DNA of 64,000 nucleotides from Parvularcula lutaonensis (GCF_014651915.1 NZ_BMXU01000001.1:1-64000); one strand, 5' to 3'. Shown: positions 36,494 through 45,437, counted from the first letter of the stretch. Notes: generated by a model not told the origin, from the sequence alone. Made by a program: numbers and translations.

Positions 36494-37714
36494 TCAGCCC
36501 TCGTATTTCGCCACGGCGAGGGAGGCATTGGTGCCGCCGAAGCCAAAGCTGTTGGTCAGCGCTGCCTGAAGGTCGACACCTTCTTTCAGCTCCCGGATAA
36601 TTGGCAGCCCGACAAATTCTTCGCCCAGCTTTTCAATGTTGGCGGAGGCGGCAAGAAAGCGCTCTTTCATCTGAAGAAGCGTGAACACCAGCTCCTGAGC
36701 GCCGACGGCGCCAAGCGAGTGCCCTGTGAGCGACTTGGTCGAGGCGAAGGGCGGGACATCGTCGCCGAAGACTTCCTTGATCGCGGCCGCTTCGCGGGTG
36801 TCGCCAATCGGCGTCGAGGTGCCGTGGGTGTTGATATAGCCGATCTTCTGCCGGACGGTTTCGAGCGCCTTTTTCATGCAACGCACGGCGCCTTCACCCG
36901 ACGGCGCAACCATGTCGTAGCCGTCCGAGTTGGCCGCATAGCCGACGATCTCGCCCCAGATCTTCGCGCCGCGGGCGACTGCACGTTCGAGCGACTCGAC
37001 CACGACGGTCGCCGCGCCACCCGCGATGACGAAGCCGTCTCGTGCGGCATCGTATGCACGCGAAGCAAGCGTCGGGGTGTCATTGTAGTCGGAGGACATC
37101 GCACCCATGGCGTCGAACATGTTGCACAGGGTCCAGTCGAGATCTTCGCCGCCGCCGGCAAAGATCACGTCCTGCTTGCCCATGGCCACCTGCTCATAGG
37201 CGTGGCCGATGCAGTGCACGGACGTCGCACAGGCCGAGCTGATCGAATAGTTGAGCCCCTTGATCTTGAATGGCACGGCAAGGCAGGCGGAGTTGGTCGA
37301 ACTCATCGCCTTCGGAACGGCTGTCGGGCCGATCCTGCGCGGGCTGCCGGTCTCGCGTGTCTTGTCAGCGGCCATGACGATCGTCTCCGTGGACGGACCG
37401 CCCGAGCCCATGACGATGCCCGTCATCTCGTGGCTAACCTCGTCTTCAGTCAGGCCAGCGTCCTCGATCGCATCGCGCATGGCAATGTAGTTCCAGGCGG
37501 CACCCTCGCCCATGAAGCGGCGGGTCTTCTTGTCGAGCACTTCCTCGACATCGACATTCGGCTTGCCCCAAACGCGGGACTTGAATCCGTGCTCGGCCAT
37601 CTCATCGGAAAAGCTGATGCCGGAGATGCCCTCACGGAGGCTCTTTGTCACTTCTTCGAGAGTGCTGCCAATCGATGAGACGATTCCCATCCCGGTGATC
37701 ACGACGCGGCGCAT
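36494..37714 (-). CDS. fabB: 3-oxoacyl-ACP synthase I (KAS I)
   Basis: The protein is 406 residues, starting MRRVVITGMGIVSSIGS with AAGGAG upstream. The thiolase-fold catalytic triad is present: the Cys in YSISSACATSVHCIG, His in YINTHGTSTPIGD, and His in KSLTGHSLGAVG, which is the FabB-type pattern. LTNSFGFGGTNASL is conserved at the end. It condenses malonyl-ACP with acyl-ACP, including unsaturated chains made through FabA. The pair fabA-fabB is the anaerobic unsaturated fatty-acid route. Confidence 0.96.
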   Translation of the reverse strand: MRRVVITGMGIVSSIGSTLEEVTKSLREGISGISFSDEMAEHGFKSRVWGKPNVDVEEVLDKKTRRFMGEGAAWNYIAMRDAIEDAGLTEDEVSHEMTGIVMGSGGPSTETIVMAADKTRETGSPRRIGPTAVPKAMSSTNSACLAVPFKIKGLNYSISSACATSVHCIGHAYEQVAMGKQDVIFAGGGEDLDWTLCNMFDAMGAMSSDYNDTPTLASRAYDAARDGFVIAGGAATVVVESLERAVARGAKIWGEIVGYAANSDGYDMVAPSGEGAVRCMKKALETVRQKIGYINTHGTSTPIGDTREAAAIKEVFGDDVPPFASTKSLTGHSLGAVGAQELVFTLLQMKERFLAASANIEKLGEEFVGLPIIRELKEGVDLQAALTNSFGFGGTNASLAVAKYEG

Positions 37715-37809
37715 AGGTTTCTCCTTACAATAGCCGGAGAGGGCGCCCGCAACATGCCGGCGCCGGCCTCCCTCGGGGTACGGCCCTCACCGGGCCTTTC
37801 ATCAATGCC

Positions 37810-38343
37810 TCAGCCGAGGACTGAGCCTTCGAGCTGTTCCATCGGGAACAGGCCGACCCGCAGGTCCTTGGCCTCGTAGATCTGGTGGCCATCGACAAAC
37901 ATTTTACCGTCCGCGATCGCCAACACCAATTTGCCGCGCATGGCGCGGCGGATATCGATTTCGTAGCGCACGAGCTTGTTGTCCGGGCGGACCTGGCCAG
38001 AGAATTTCACTTGCCCGGCGCCCAGCGCCCGGCCGTGCCCCGGGCTGCCGCCCCAGGTCAGGAAGAAGCCCGTCAGCTGCCACAACGCATCGAGTCCGAG
38101 GCAGCCCGGCATGACCGGGTCGCCGGGGAAGTGGCACTCGAAAAACCACAGGTCCGGCTTGATATCGAGTTCGGCGATGACCTGGCCTTTGCCATAGCTA
38201 CCGCCTTCATCGGAAATATGGGTGATCCGGTCCGCCATCAGCATCGGCGGAACGGGAAGCTGCGCCGTGCCCGGACCCCGAAGCCCGTTGCGGCCGCACT
38301 CAAGAAGCTCTTCGTAAGTGAAGGAGGATTTGCGCTCGGTCAT
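37810..38343 (-). CDS. fabA: 3-hydroxydecanoyl-ACP dehydratase/isomerase
   Basis: The protein is 177 residues, starting [20 protein letters not shown]. It is a hotdog-fold enzyme with [12 protein letters not shown], the catalytic His in [21 protein letters not shown], and the Asp in the same segment, all characteristic of FabA rather than FabZ. It dehydrates 3-hydroxydecanoyl-ACP and isomerises the product to the cis-3 isomer, starting unsaturated fatty-acid synthesis. It precedes fabB by 95 bases. Confidence 0.96.
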   Translation of the reverse strand: MTERKSSFTYEELLECGRNGLRGPGTAQLPVPPMLMADRITHISDEGGSYGKGQVIAELDIKPDLWFFECHFPGDPVMPGCLGLDALWQLTGFFLTWGGSPGHGRALGAGQVKFSGQVRPDNKLVRYEIDIRRAMRGKLVLAIADGKMFVDGHQIYEAKDLRVGLFPMEQLEGSVLG

Positions 38344-38437
38344 AGCCCGCGGCGTAGCGGCGCTGCGGGGCAGGGGTCAATCGGGGAAGCGGGGAAGGCG
38401 GGTCTCCTCGCGCGGAATCGGCTAGAGCGGCATCACC

Positions 38438-39022
38438 ATGTCCAAGCTCTACTTCACCTACAGCGCCATGAATGCCGGCAAGTCGGCGATCCTCCTGCAG
38501 GCGGCGCACAACTACCGCGAGCGCGGGATGCAAGTCATGCTGTGGACCTCGGGGCACCATGCCGTGGACGAAGCTGCGACGATGGGGAAGATCGAGTCGC
38601 GCATCGGGCTTCACGCTGAGGCCCACATCTTCCGTCCGGAGACGGATCTCTTCGCCGCTATCGGCAAAGAGATCCGGGCCAATGGCATCGACGCTGCCTT
38701 CCTCGACGAGGCACAGTTCCTGTCCGAGGCGCAGGTGTGGCAGCTTGCGAAAGTCGCCGACGAGCTGCGCATCCCGGTCCTCTGCTATGGTCTGCGCACG
38801 GACTTCCAGGGTCAGCTCTTCGAGGGTGCGGCGACCCTCCTCGCCATTGCCGATGATTTGCGCGAGGCGCGCACGATCTGCCATTGCGGCAAGAAGGCGA
38901 CGATGAACCTGCGCCGGGACGATCACGGTGACGCCGTGCGTGAAGGCCAGCAGGTCGAGGTCGACAAGTCGGAGTACGTCTCCCTCTGCCGCAAGCACTG
39001 GCTCGAGAGCATGGGCCGGTAG
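38438..39022 (+). CDS. tdk: Thymidine kinase (type II)
   Basis: The protein is 194 residues, starting MSKLYFTYSAMNAGKSAIL with the Walker A loop YSAMNAGKS. The DEAQF motif (Walker B), a zinc-binding set including CHCG and a later Cys near the C-terminus, and the lasso segment GLRTDFQGQLFEGA are typical of type II thymidine kinases. It phosphorylates thymidine in pyrimidine salvage. It is divergent from fabA with a 94-base intergenic region. Confidence 0.95.
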   Translation: MSKLYFTYSAMNAGKSAILLQAAHNYRERGMQVMLWTSGHHAVDEAATMGKIESRIGLHAEAHIFRPETDLFAAIGKEIRANGIDAAFLDEAQFLSEAQVWQLAKVADELRIPVLCYGLRTDFQGQLFEGAATLLAIADDLREARTICHCGKKATMNLRRDDHGDAVREGQQVEVDKSEYVSLCRKHWLESMGR

Positions 39023-39341
39023 CTGTCCGGAACTTGCCTCGGAATGCGCTGGATCGTCTAACATCAGCTTTCAGCAGGAGAAGGGCGACTGGTGCCGTTT
39101 CCACGCCGCCTGCTGGTCTTCGGAAGTCCGGCCGAGGGAGTGCGCTCCTGAGGCTGATGGTCCCTTACGGGCGTGAGCTGATGTTCGGCCGTTCGCAGGA
39201 GAGAGGCGCCGGAGGCGCCGCGCGGTGATCCCTTCACGGACGGTCGCCCCTGGGGAGCGCCGCGGATGACCTATGTCCGCTCTGCAGTCCCCGCTATCCC
39301 TCGCGCATGAGGCTGCTACACCTCTGCCAAAGGGAGGTCCC
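39023..39341. other. Gap between tdk and the GST gene
   Basis: These 319 bases have no convincing gene; short readings have no family similarity or good start. GGCGCCGGAGGCGCC (about 39206-39220) is a small palindrome, and AGGGAGG near 39333-39339 is the ribosome-binding site of the GST gene. Confidence 0.4.
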
Positions 39342-39959
39342 ATGACCATCAAACTCCACCACCTGCGCGTCGGGCGCAGTGTTTTCACGGCCTGGCTGCT
39401 CGAAGAGCTTGGCCTCGACTACGATCTTGAGATCTACATCCGTAACGAGATGGGCCGTGCGCCGCCCGAGTTGAAAGACGTCCACCCCCTCGGCAAGTCT
39501 CCGGTCATCGAGGTCGACGGCTTCACCCTCGCCGAGAACGCCGCCATTGCCACCTATCTCGTGGAGAGCCACAACCCGGACGGCAAGTTTCTTCCGCCCA
39601 AGGAAGGCAAGGCGCGGGGGCAGTGGCTCCAGTGGCTCCACTACCCCGAAGGCTCGGCTTTCGCTCCTCTCCTCATCCAACTCCTCCTGTCGCGTACGGA
39701 GGACCCCAAGCCGATGCTGATCTCGATGTTTGCAGCCGGGGAGACGGCTCTGCACCTTGGCTACATCCGCGACCAGCTCGGCGATAACGACTTCATCCTC
39801 GGCGATGAGATGACGCTGCCGGACTTCGGCGTCACTTATATCTGTCACATGGCCGACCGTCTCGGTCTGCTGGCGGACTATCCGACGCTCAAAGCCTATG
39901 CAGAGCGCAACACCGCGCGCCCTGCCTTCCAGAAGGCAATGGAAAAGACCGGAGGCTGA
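39342..39959 (+). CDS. Glutathione S-transferase family protein
   Basis: The protein is 205 residues from the ATG at 39342, preceded by AGGGAGG 4 bases upstream. The N-terminal thioredoxin-like domain (IKLHHLRVGRSVFTAWLLEE) ends with the cis-Pro motif GKSPVIEVDG and TLAENAAIATYLVE, typical of GST-fold proteins. The C-terminal helical domain follows (MTLPDFGVTYICHMADRLG). The N-terminal Ser/Thr region could supply the glutathione-activating residue. The substrate is unknown. Confidence 0.88.
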   Translation: MTIKLHHLRVGRSVFTAWLLEELGLDYDLEIYIRNEMGRAPPELKDVHPLGKSPVIEVDGFTLAENAAIATYLVESHNPDGKFLPPKEGKARGQWLQWLHYPEGSAFAPLLIQLLLSRTEDPKPMLISMFAAGETALHLGYIRDQLGDNDFILGDEMTLPDFGVTYICHMADRLGLLADYPTLKAYAERNTARPAFQKAMEKTGG

Positions 39960-39971
39960 GGCCCAGGCCGC

Positions 39972-40008
39972 ACCTCCGGCACCTTAACGCATGAAATGGT
40001 GCGGAGGT
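39972..40008. terminator. Hairpin between convergent GST gene and galU
   Basis: ACCTCCGGCACC (39972-39983) pairs with GGTGCGGAGGT (39998-40008) with one bulged base. It sits between the convergent stops of the GST gene and galU and could terminate either, but no T-run follows on either side. Confidence 0.45.
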
Positions 40009-40028
40009 TCGGATGGGACCGGTGCGTC

Positions 40029-40892
40029 CTAGTTCTGGACGTAGTCCTTGATGGCTGCGCCGATCTCCGGATTGTCCATGCCAAAGGCGATGTTCGCCTT
40101 CACGAAGCCCTCGATCGAGCCGCAGTCATGGCTTTCGCCCGTGAAGGTGGCGGCGATGAACTTCTGCTTGCCGAGCAGCTTGGCCATGGAGTCGGTAAGT
40201 TGGATTTCGTTTCCTGCCCCCGGCTTCTGGTCTTCGAGAAGGTCGAAGATCTCCGGCTGCAGGATGTAGCGACCGGTGATCGAGTAGTTCGACGGCGCCT
40301 CGGCGGGGTCGGGTTTCTCGACCATTCCGGTCATCTCGACCGCGCCGTTCGACCATTCACCCTTGGGCGCAATGATGCCGTATTTGTTGACCTGGTCCCG
40401 AGGCACCTCCTCGACGGCGATGACGTTGGAGCCGTCCTCATAGCGGTCCATCATCTCCTTGAGGGCCTTGGGCGCGCCCTTGATGATGACGTCAGGCAGG
40501 ATCACGGCGAACGGCTCGCGGCCCACGATGTCCCGTGCGCACCACACGGCGTGGCCGAGGCCGAGGGCCTTCTGTTGCCGGGTGAAGGAGGTGCGGCCAG
40601 GTTCAAGGACGCTTTCGAGGGTCGCTTCGAGGATCTTGGTCTTGTTCTTCTTCTCGAGGGCCTGTTCCAGCTCGACCTGGTGATCGAAATAGTCCTCGAT
40701 GGCGCCCTTGCCGCGACCGGTTACGAAGCAGAGATGTTCGAACCCGGCCTCCAGCGCTTCCTCCATGATGTAGTGGATCAGCGGACGGTCCACGACGGTC
40801 AGGAGTTCTTTCGGGATCGCCTTGGAAGCGGGGAGGACCCGCGTTCCGAAACCGGCGACGGGAATGACGGCTTTTCTCGGTCGAATGCTCAT
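40029..40892 (-). CDS. galU: UTP-glucose-1-phosphate uridylyltransferase
   Basis: The protein is 287 residues, starting MSIRPRKAVIPVAGFGTRV at 40892. The nucleotidyltransferase signature GFGTRVLPASKAIPKELL, the VDRPLIHYIMEEAL segment, LGLGHAVWCA and ILPDVIIKG, and the lysine in GMVEKPDP identify GalU. It makes UDP-glucose from glucose-1-phosphate and UTP for envelope polysaccharides. A GalE-like gene lies about 15 kb away (55817). The gene is divergent from the 24-codon ORF at 41004. Confidence 0.96.
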   Translation of the reverse strand: MSIRPRKAVIPVAGFGTRVLPASKAIPKELLTVVDRPLIHYIMEEALEAGFEHLCFVTGRGKGAIEDYFDHQVELEQALEKKNKTKILEATLESVLEPGRTSFTRQQKALGLGHAVWCARDIVGREPFAVILPDVIIKGAPKALKEMMDRYEDGSNVIAVEEVPRDQVNKYGIIAPKGEWSNGAVEMTGMVEKPDPAEAPSNYSITGRYILQPEIFDLLEDQKPGAGNEIQLTDSMAKLLGKQKFIAATFTGESHDCGSIEGFVKANIAFGMDNPEIGAAIKDYVQN

Positions 40893-40988
40893 GGCTGCGT
40901 TGTAACGGCGCAAGCGCCCCTGCCAACCGCTTTTCCGCTTGCGATGCAGTTCTTCCGACCTCACGTTCTGATCAACGGAAGCAATTGT

Positions 40989-41001
40989 AAAGGAGGTGAT
41001 C
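40989..41001 (+). promoter_or_regulatory. Perfect 13-base Shine-Dalgarno sequence
   Basis: AAAGGAGGTGATC is the exact complement of the 3' end of bacterial 16S rRNA (GATCACCTCCTTT). Its GGAGG core ends 7 bases before the ATG at 41004. A match of this length is much longer than in the other genes of the window, where 4-8 bases are typical, so it points to very strong initiation or ribosome recruitment at this short ORF. Confidence 0.75.
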
Positions 41002-41003
41002 GG

Positions 41004-41078
41004 ATGTCGAGTCAGATGATCCGTCGTTCGTGTGGGGTTCGTGGTCTTGGCGAGGGCTTTGAGCAGCCTCGGGCCTGA
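41004..41078 (+). CDS. 24-residue peptide with extreme ribosome-binding site
   Basis: The peptide MSSQMIRRSCGVRGLGEGFEQPRA begins 2 bases after a perfect 13-base anti-Shine-Dalgarno match (40989-41001). It contains one Cys and several Arg and Gly residues and has no signal or membrane segment. An intrinsic terminator follows 57 bases after its stop (41135-41161), so a separate short transcript of perhaps 200 bases is likely. The methyltransferase gene starts 160 bases after the terminator, so an attenuator leader is also conceivable. I do not recognise the peptide. Confidence 0.5.
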   Translation: MSSQMIRRSCGVRGLGEGFEQPRA

Positions 41079-41134
41079 TCCGTTCCACCTTCTGACATTT
41101 TGTCCGATGCCCGCGTGGGCGACGACACTGACGA

Positions 41135-41161
41135 AGCCGCGGGCAGCCCCCGCGGCTTTTT
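41135..41161 (+). terminator. Intrinsic terminator after the 24-codon ORF
   Basis: AGCCGCGGG (41135-41143) pairs with CCCGCGGCT (41149-41157), a perfect 9-bp stem with a 5-base loop, followed by TTTT. It lies on the plus strand between the short ORF and the methyltransferase gene. Confidence 0.85.
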
Positions 41162-41321
41162 CCGTGCCCGCCGCTAGAAGCGGGGCAAAAATGGATCTCA
41201 GGTTACGGTGGGGATAACAGATTTATCCGTTTACCGATCTTAAACCCTTATCTTAGCGGGTCTTTTACCGTGGTTTGGCAGCTTGCGTCCCGTATTCGAG
41301 TATTCTGCCGGGAACGAGACC

Positions 41322-42629
41322 ATGGGAATAGCAGCGGCCATCAGTTACTGCCGGGCCTGCCACGGAACAACGCTGACCCATGCGTTCGAGATCGGCGATG
41401 GTGTCGAGTGGGTCTATTGCGGCGATCATGACGGGCGATCGGGATGCGGTCTTCTTCAGCGTGCCGAAGTCTATGAAGAACGCCCCGCGCCTCTCGCCCT
41501 CGACACATCGTGGACGGATGAGTTCCGCCTGAAGGCGGCCGCCCATCAGACTCTCGAGATGCTGTCGACCCGCGAGGGGACGGCCCTGGACATTGGCTGC
41601 GGCTCGGGCACGCTGGCCCGCGCCTATCCCCGCTGGATCGTGCCGATCGGTCTTGACCCTTCGCTGCCGGAAACGGGTCCCCAGGACTGGGGTGTCGGTA
41701 TCAAGGAAGACTTCCTTTCCGCTGACGGCCAGAACGCCCTCAAGAAGATCGGCGTCAAGAAGTTCGATATCATCACCGCGATCTCCGTACTCGGAGAGAT
41801 GGACGACCCGCTTGCCTTCTTCCTTCGTGCCAAGACCTGGCTCGCCAAGGACGGCGTCATGGTGCTCGAGACGCCCTATGCGGCCCTCGCTCTCACCCGG
41901 ACTCTTGCCGGTACGTTCCATCAGCGTGCGGAGGCTGTATACACCCTCGCCGTTCTCCAGCGCATCGCGCAGGCCACAGGTTTCTCGATCGTCCGCGGGT
42001 GCATGACCGAGACCCAAGGCGGCTCGCTCCGCCTGTTTCTCACCCATGACGATTATTCCGGTCACGATTACGCGCCTTGGCGCGAACAGCTTGCTCGCCT
42101 CTGGGATGAGGAAAGCGCCCTGTCACTGGTGGGGCCGTCCGCGTACCGTGCGTTCGAGATGCGCGTTAATCAGCGCACAGCAGAAGTCTATGGCTTCTCC
42201 GAGGCTCTCGCGCGCCATGGCCTCCATGCCTACCTTCTCGGCACCGGTCCGCGCATGGACATGATCCTCGATGCTTCGGGGTTCGACACCGAGGTCATCG
42301 CCGCCGCCATCGGCCTGCCTCAGGTAGCGACGCCCTTTGAGGTGATCTCCGAAGAAGAAGGCCGGGCCTGCCCGCCGGATGTTCTGATCGCCGATGGCGC
42401 CTACAAGCGCGAGGTCCTCGAGAACTGGCACCAGTTCGTCATGGATGGCGGCCGCATCGCCTTCCTCGAGCCAGAGCTTCTGATCGTCGACGGCACCAAC
42501 TACCCCCGAGAGCTTGGCCGCACCCTTGCCGTCACCGACGGTCCGGGCAGCGTCGACACACTGCGCGCAGCCCTCTCGGCCATGCGCAAGCCCGCACAGC
42601 TGGTGGTGGTGTCGAAGAACCGCGCCTGA
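41322..42629 (+). CDS. Class I SAM methyltransferase, sugar C-methyltransferase-like
   Basis: The protein is 435 residues from the ATG at 41322. The N-terminus has Cys residues in CRACHG (about 10-15) and in YCGDHDGRSGCG (about 35-46), a possible zinc-binding module. The SAM-binding core opens with ALDIGCGSGTLARAYP. After residue 250 a third domain follows (ALARHGLHAYLLGTG, LGRTLAVTDGPG). This three-part layout matches the TDP-sugar C-methyltransferase-type family. The sugar substrate is unknown; proximity to galU fits a role in glycan synthesis but is only suggestive. Confidence 0.75.
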   Translation: MGIAAAISYCRACHGTTLTHAFEIGDGVEWVYCGDHDGRSGCGLLQRAEVYEERPAPLALDTSWTDEFRLKAAAHQTLEMLSTREGTALDIGCGSGTLARAYPRWIVPIGLDPSLPETGPQDWGVGIKEDFLSADGQNALKKIGVKKFDIITAISVLGEMDDPLAFFLRAKTWLAKDGVMVLETPYAALALTRTLAGTFHQRAEAVYTLAVLQRIAQATGFSIVRGCMTETQGGSLRLFLTHDDYSGHDYAPWREQLARLWDEESALSLVGPSAYRAFEMRVNQRTAEVYGFSEALARHGLHAYLLGTGPRMDMILDASGFDTEVIAAAIGLPQVATPFEVISEEEGRACPPDVLIADGAYKREVLENWHQFVMDGGRIAFLEPELLIVDGTNYPRELGRTLAVTDGPGSVDTLRAALSAMRKPAQLVVVSKNRA

Positions 42630-42716
42630 CCGGCTCGCCATCCACTGCGGCCTTCGGGGCCCGTGCTTTCCGGTCGCGCCTCTGCTAGGGCGCGCCCGCT
42701 GTAGGAGAGCTTTGGC

Positions 42717-43532
42717 GTGCGGTTTCTGTATCTTGGCGACATCATGGGCCGATCCGGCAGAACGGCCGTGGTCGAGCGCCTTCCTTCCTTGAGGGTTGAG
42801 CTGAAGCTCGATTTCGTCGTCGCCAATGCGGAGAACGCCGCGGGCGGTTTCGGGCTGACCGAGCAGATCGCCGGCGACCTCTTCCGGGCAGGCGTCGACT
42901 GCATCACCACCGGCAACCACGCCTACGACCAGCGCGAGGAGATCCACCTCTACGAGAACGACCACCGGGTCCTGCGGCCAGCCAACTTCCCGCGCTCGAA
43001 TCCGGGCAGGGGGGCAGGCCTCTACCAGAGCGAGGCTGGCCACCAGGTCCTTGTCATCCAGGTCCACGGTCAGCGCTTCATGAACCCGATGGACGACATC
43101 CCCCCTGCGATCGAGCGCGAGATGGAGGGCATCAAGATGGGCCGCGAGGTCGACGCCATCATCGTCGATGTGCACGCCGAGGCGACGTCCGAGAAGTATT
43201 CCGTCGGCCATTGGCTCGACGGTCAGGTGAGCCTCGTGGTGGGCACCCATACCCACGTCCCGACATCAGATACGCAGATCTTCCCCGGCGGCACGGCATT
43301 CCAGTGCGACGCAGGGATGTGCGGCGACTATGATTCAGTCATTGGCATGGAGAAGTCGGGCCCGGTGAACAGCTTCCTGACCAAGATGCGGGGGCCGCGC
43401 ATGCAGCCGGCTGCCGGCCCTGCCACGATCTGTGGTATTATGGTCGAGACAGACCGCCGCAGCGGTTTGGCAGTGAAGGCCGAACCTCTCCGTATCGGCG
43501 GGCGTTTGTCCGAGGCCATCCCGACGATCTGA
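42717..43532 (+). CDS. ymdB: YmdB-family metallophosphoesterase
   Basis: The protein is 271 residues, starting at a GTG (VRFLYLGDIMGRSGR). It has the calcineurin-like phosphoesterase metal ligands in the YmdB order: GDIMGR, VANAENAAGG, TGNHAYDQRE, DVHAEATSEK and VVGTHTHVPTSD. YmdB enzymes hydrolyse 2',3'-cyclic nucleotides. Length and motif order fit this family closely. It is transcribed in the direction of the DUF2147 pair downstream. Confidence 0.92.
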   Translation: MRFLYLGDIMGRSGRTAVVERLPSLRVELKLDFVVANAENAAGGFGLTEQIAGDLFRAGVDCITTGNHAYDQREEIHLYENDHRVLRPANFPRSNPGRGAGLYQSEAGHQVLVIQVHGQRFMNPMDDIPPAIEREMEGIKMGREVDAIIVDVHAEATSEKYSVGHWLDGQVSLVVGTHTHVPTSDTQIFPGGTAFQCDAGMCGDYDSVIGMEKSGPVNSFLTKMRGPRMQPAAGPATICGIMVETDRRSGLAVKAEPLRIGGRLSEAIPTI

Positions 43533-43554
43533 ACCCCTTTCGCGAGAGAAACCC

Positions 43555-44007
43555 ATGCTTCTTTCCATCCTCCTGCTCGCCCAAGCTGCCACCAACCCTC
43601 TCGACGTGACGGGCATCTGGTACACCGACGGGCAAGAGAGCCAGGTCGAGATCAGCGAGACCGAGACGGGCAGCGTCCGCGGCGAGATCATCTGGTATCT
43701 CGGTCACGAGGATGACGTGGTCTTCGATGAAAAGAACCCCGATCCCGATGCACGCGACGAGGAGATCCTGGGCCTTCCTATCCTCGAAGGGTTCCAGCGC
43801 GGCGATGATAAATGGCGCAAGGGTGAGATCTACGATCCGACCTCCGGCAAGACCTACCGTTCGGCGATCTACCGCATCGATGCCGAGACGCTCGGCGTGC
43901 AGGGGTGCGTCGGCTTCATCTGCCGCGAGTTGAAATGGCAGCGCGTGCCCAGTTCAGAGGTCATGAGGATCGACCGGGCTCCTATCACGGCGACCGCTGA
44001 GCGCTAG
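43555..44007 (+). CDS. DUF2147 exported protein (first copy)
   Basis: The protein is 150 residues. A short signal peptide (MLLSILLLAQAATN) precedes the DUF2147 domain: DVTGIWYTDGQESQVEISET, GSVRGEIIWYL, and the C-terminal LGVQGCVGFICRELKWQRV with a Cys pair that may form a disulfide in the periplasm. GAGAGA lies about 7 bases before the start. The function is unknown. A second copy follows at 44127. Confidence 0.85.
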   Translation: MLLSILLLAQAATNPLDVTGIWYTDGQESQVEISETETGSVRGEIIWYLGHEDDVVFDEKNPDPDARDEEILGLPILEGFQRGDDKWRKGEIYDPTSGKTYRSAIYRIDAETLGVQGCVGFICRELKWQRVPSSEVMRIDRAPITATAER

Positions 44008-44126
44008 AGCTGTTGCTTTAGGGGCGCATCTCTCGTCCTTCTCGTCCCACCCGCTTGCGCTTTTCCGCAACGCACGCACATTCGCGGGACGCCTTTCGCA
44101 GCGCAAAATCCGAGGATCTGTTCCAA

Positions 44127-44546
44127 GTGTTGTTTCTTCTTCTGATGCTGCAACTCAGCCCGCTGGACGTTGATGGGGTCTGGGCGACCGAGAACGGGCG
44201 AGCCCATGTCGAAATCGTCGAGACGGAAGACGGAAGCATCCGCGGCCAGATCATCTGGTATGCGAGCTTTGAGGAGGATCAGGCCGAAGGTGAAACCGGG
44301 ATCCTCGGCGTGACCCTGCTCGAGGATTATGAGCGCCGGGACGACGGCTGGCGCAACGGGACGATCTACAACCTGAAGAACGGAAGGGCGTTTCGCTCAG
44401 CGATTTTCCGCACCGGCGAGGACACCCTGAACGTTCAGGGTTGTCTTGGGCCTTTCTGCCGGGATCAGCACTGGACCCGGGTTCCCGAGGACCAGATCGT
44501 TCGGCTGCAGCGAAAACCGGTGGCCGATACCGCTGGGAAGGAATAA
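44127..44546 (+). CDS. DUF2147 exported protein (second copy)
   Basis: The protein is 139 residues from a GTG at 44127, with GAGGA about 10 bases upstream; a TTG further upstream at 44055 would add unlike sequence. It aligns with the first copy throughout: LDVDGVWATENGRAHVEIVET, GSIRGQIIWYA, and LNVQGCLGPFCRDQHWTRV with the same Cys pair. The two are clearly paralogues, roughly half identical by eye. The start gives a very short signal peptide (VLFLLLMLQLS). Confidence 0.8.
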   Translation: MLFLLLMLQLSPLDVDGVWATENGRAHVEIVETEDGSIRGQIIWYASFEEDQAEGETGILGVTLLEDYERRDDGWRNGTIYNLKNGRAFRSAIFRTGEDTLNVQGCLGPFCRDQHWTRVPEDQIVRLQRKPVADTAGKE

Positions 44547-44555
44547 GTTCCCGGC

Positions 44556-45437
44556 ATGGATGCTGCCCGCGACATGGCGACGTTCCAGGTGCTTGCCCGC
44601 ACCGGGACAATTTCTGCCGCTGCCCACGAACTCGGTGTCGCCCCTTCAGCCGTTTCGCGCCGCCTGAAAGCGTTGGAGGCGAGGCTCGGAATAGAGCTGG
44701 TGCGCCGGTCGACCCGCGCCATGGTGCTGACCCCGGCCGGAGAGGCCTATCTCGCCCGATCGAAGGACCTCCTTCAGAGCATCGATGCCCTTGAGGAGGA
44801 GATGCGTAAAGAAAGCCTCGGTGTTGCTGGTCCGATCAGGCTCGCGGCGCCGCTCAGCTTCGGCCTGTGCGCCCTGCCGAAGCGGATCGACGGGTTCCTG
44901 CGCCAGAACCCGGACGTGACCATGGAGATCGATCTCCGGGACGACCAGGTCGATCTCGTACGCGAAGGCTTCGACCTGGCTCTCAGGATCGGGGACCTCC
45001 CTCCCTCGACGTTGATCGCCAAGAAACTGACGCCGATCGAGATGACCGTCGCGGCCTCGCCTGAATTCGTCGAGAAGCACGGGCCGTTCAGAAAGCCAGC
45101 GGATCTCGAGGGACTGCCCGGCCTCATTTACGCCAATGCGCCTCGGAGCGATGTCCTGAACTGGACTGAAGATGACGGGAGCGAGGGCCGGGTGCAGCTC
45201 TCGCGCGGCATTGTCGCCAACAATGGTGACATCCTTGCCGCCCTCGCCGCGAAGGGGCACGGCATCTACGGTGCGCCTCGTTTCATCATGCAGGAGTATC
45301 TCGACGCCGGGACGTTGGTGGAGATCCTGCCCGAGGTCGACTGGCCGACAAACACGCTGCACGCGATCTGGCCACCGACGGCGCATCTCCCTGCGCGAGT
45401 CCGGGCTCTCATCGACTATCTCGGCGAGGCATTTTGA
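44556..45437 (+). CDS. LysR-family transcriptional regulator
   Basis: The protein is 293 residues. The N-terminal winged helix-turn-helix (1-60) has FQVLARTGTISAAAHELGV and PSAVSRRLKALEARLGIELV with RRSTRAMVLTPAGEAYL, the family signature. The remainder is the periplasmic-binding-fold effector domain. It starts 9 bases after the second DUF2147 gene and has no divergent partner here, so its target cannot be inferred from position. Confidence 0.92.
   Translation: MDAARDMATFQVLARTGTISAAAHELGVAPSAVSRRLKALEARLGIELVRRSTRAMVLTPAGEAYLARSKDLLQSIDALEEEMRKESLGVAGPIRLAAPLSFGLCALPKRIDGFLRQNPDVTMEIDLRDDQVDLVREGFDLALRIGDLPPSTLIAKKLTPIEMTVAASPEFVEKHGPFRKPADLEGLPGLIYANAPRSDVLNWTEDDGSEGRVQLSRGIVANNGDILAALAAKGHGIYGAPRFIMQEYLDAGTLVEILPEVDWPTNTLHAIWPPTAHLPARVRALIDYLGEAF

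Noticed and set aside
40989-41001. Remnant of a 16S rRNA 3' end on the minus strand
   Set aside because: Only 13 bases match, and the flanking bases do not resemble the conserved 16S 3' region, so a Shine-Dalgarno sequence explains it better.
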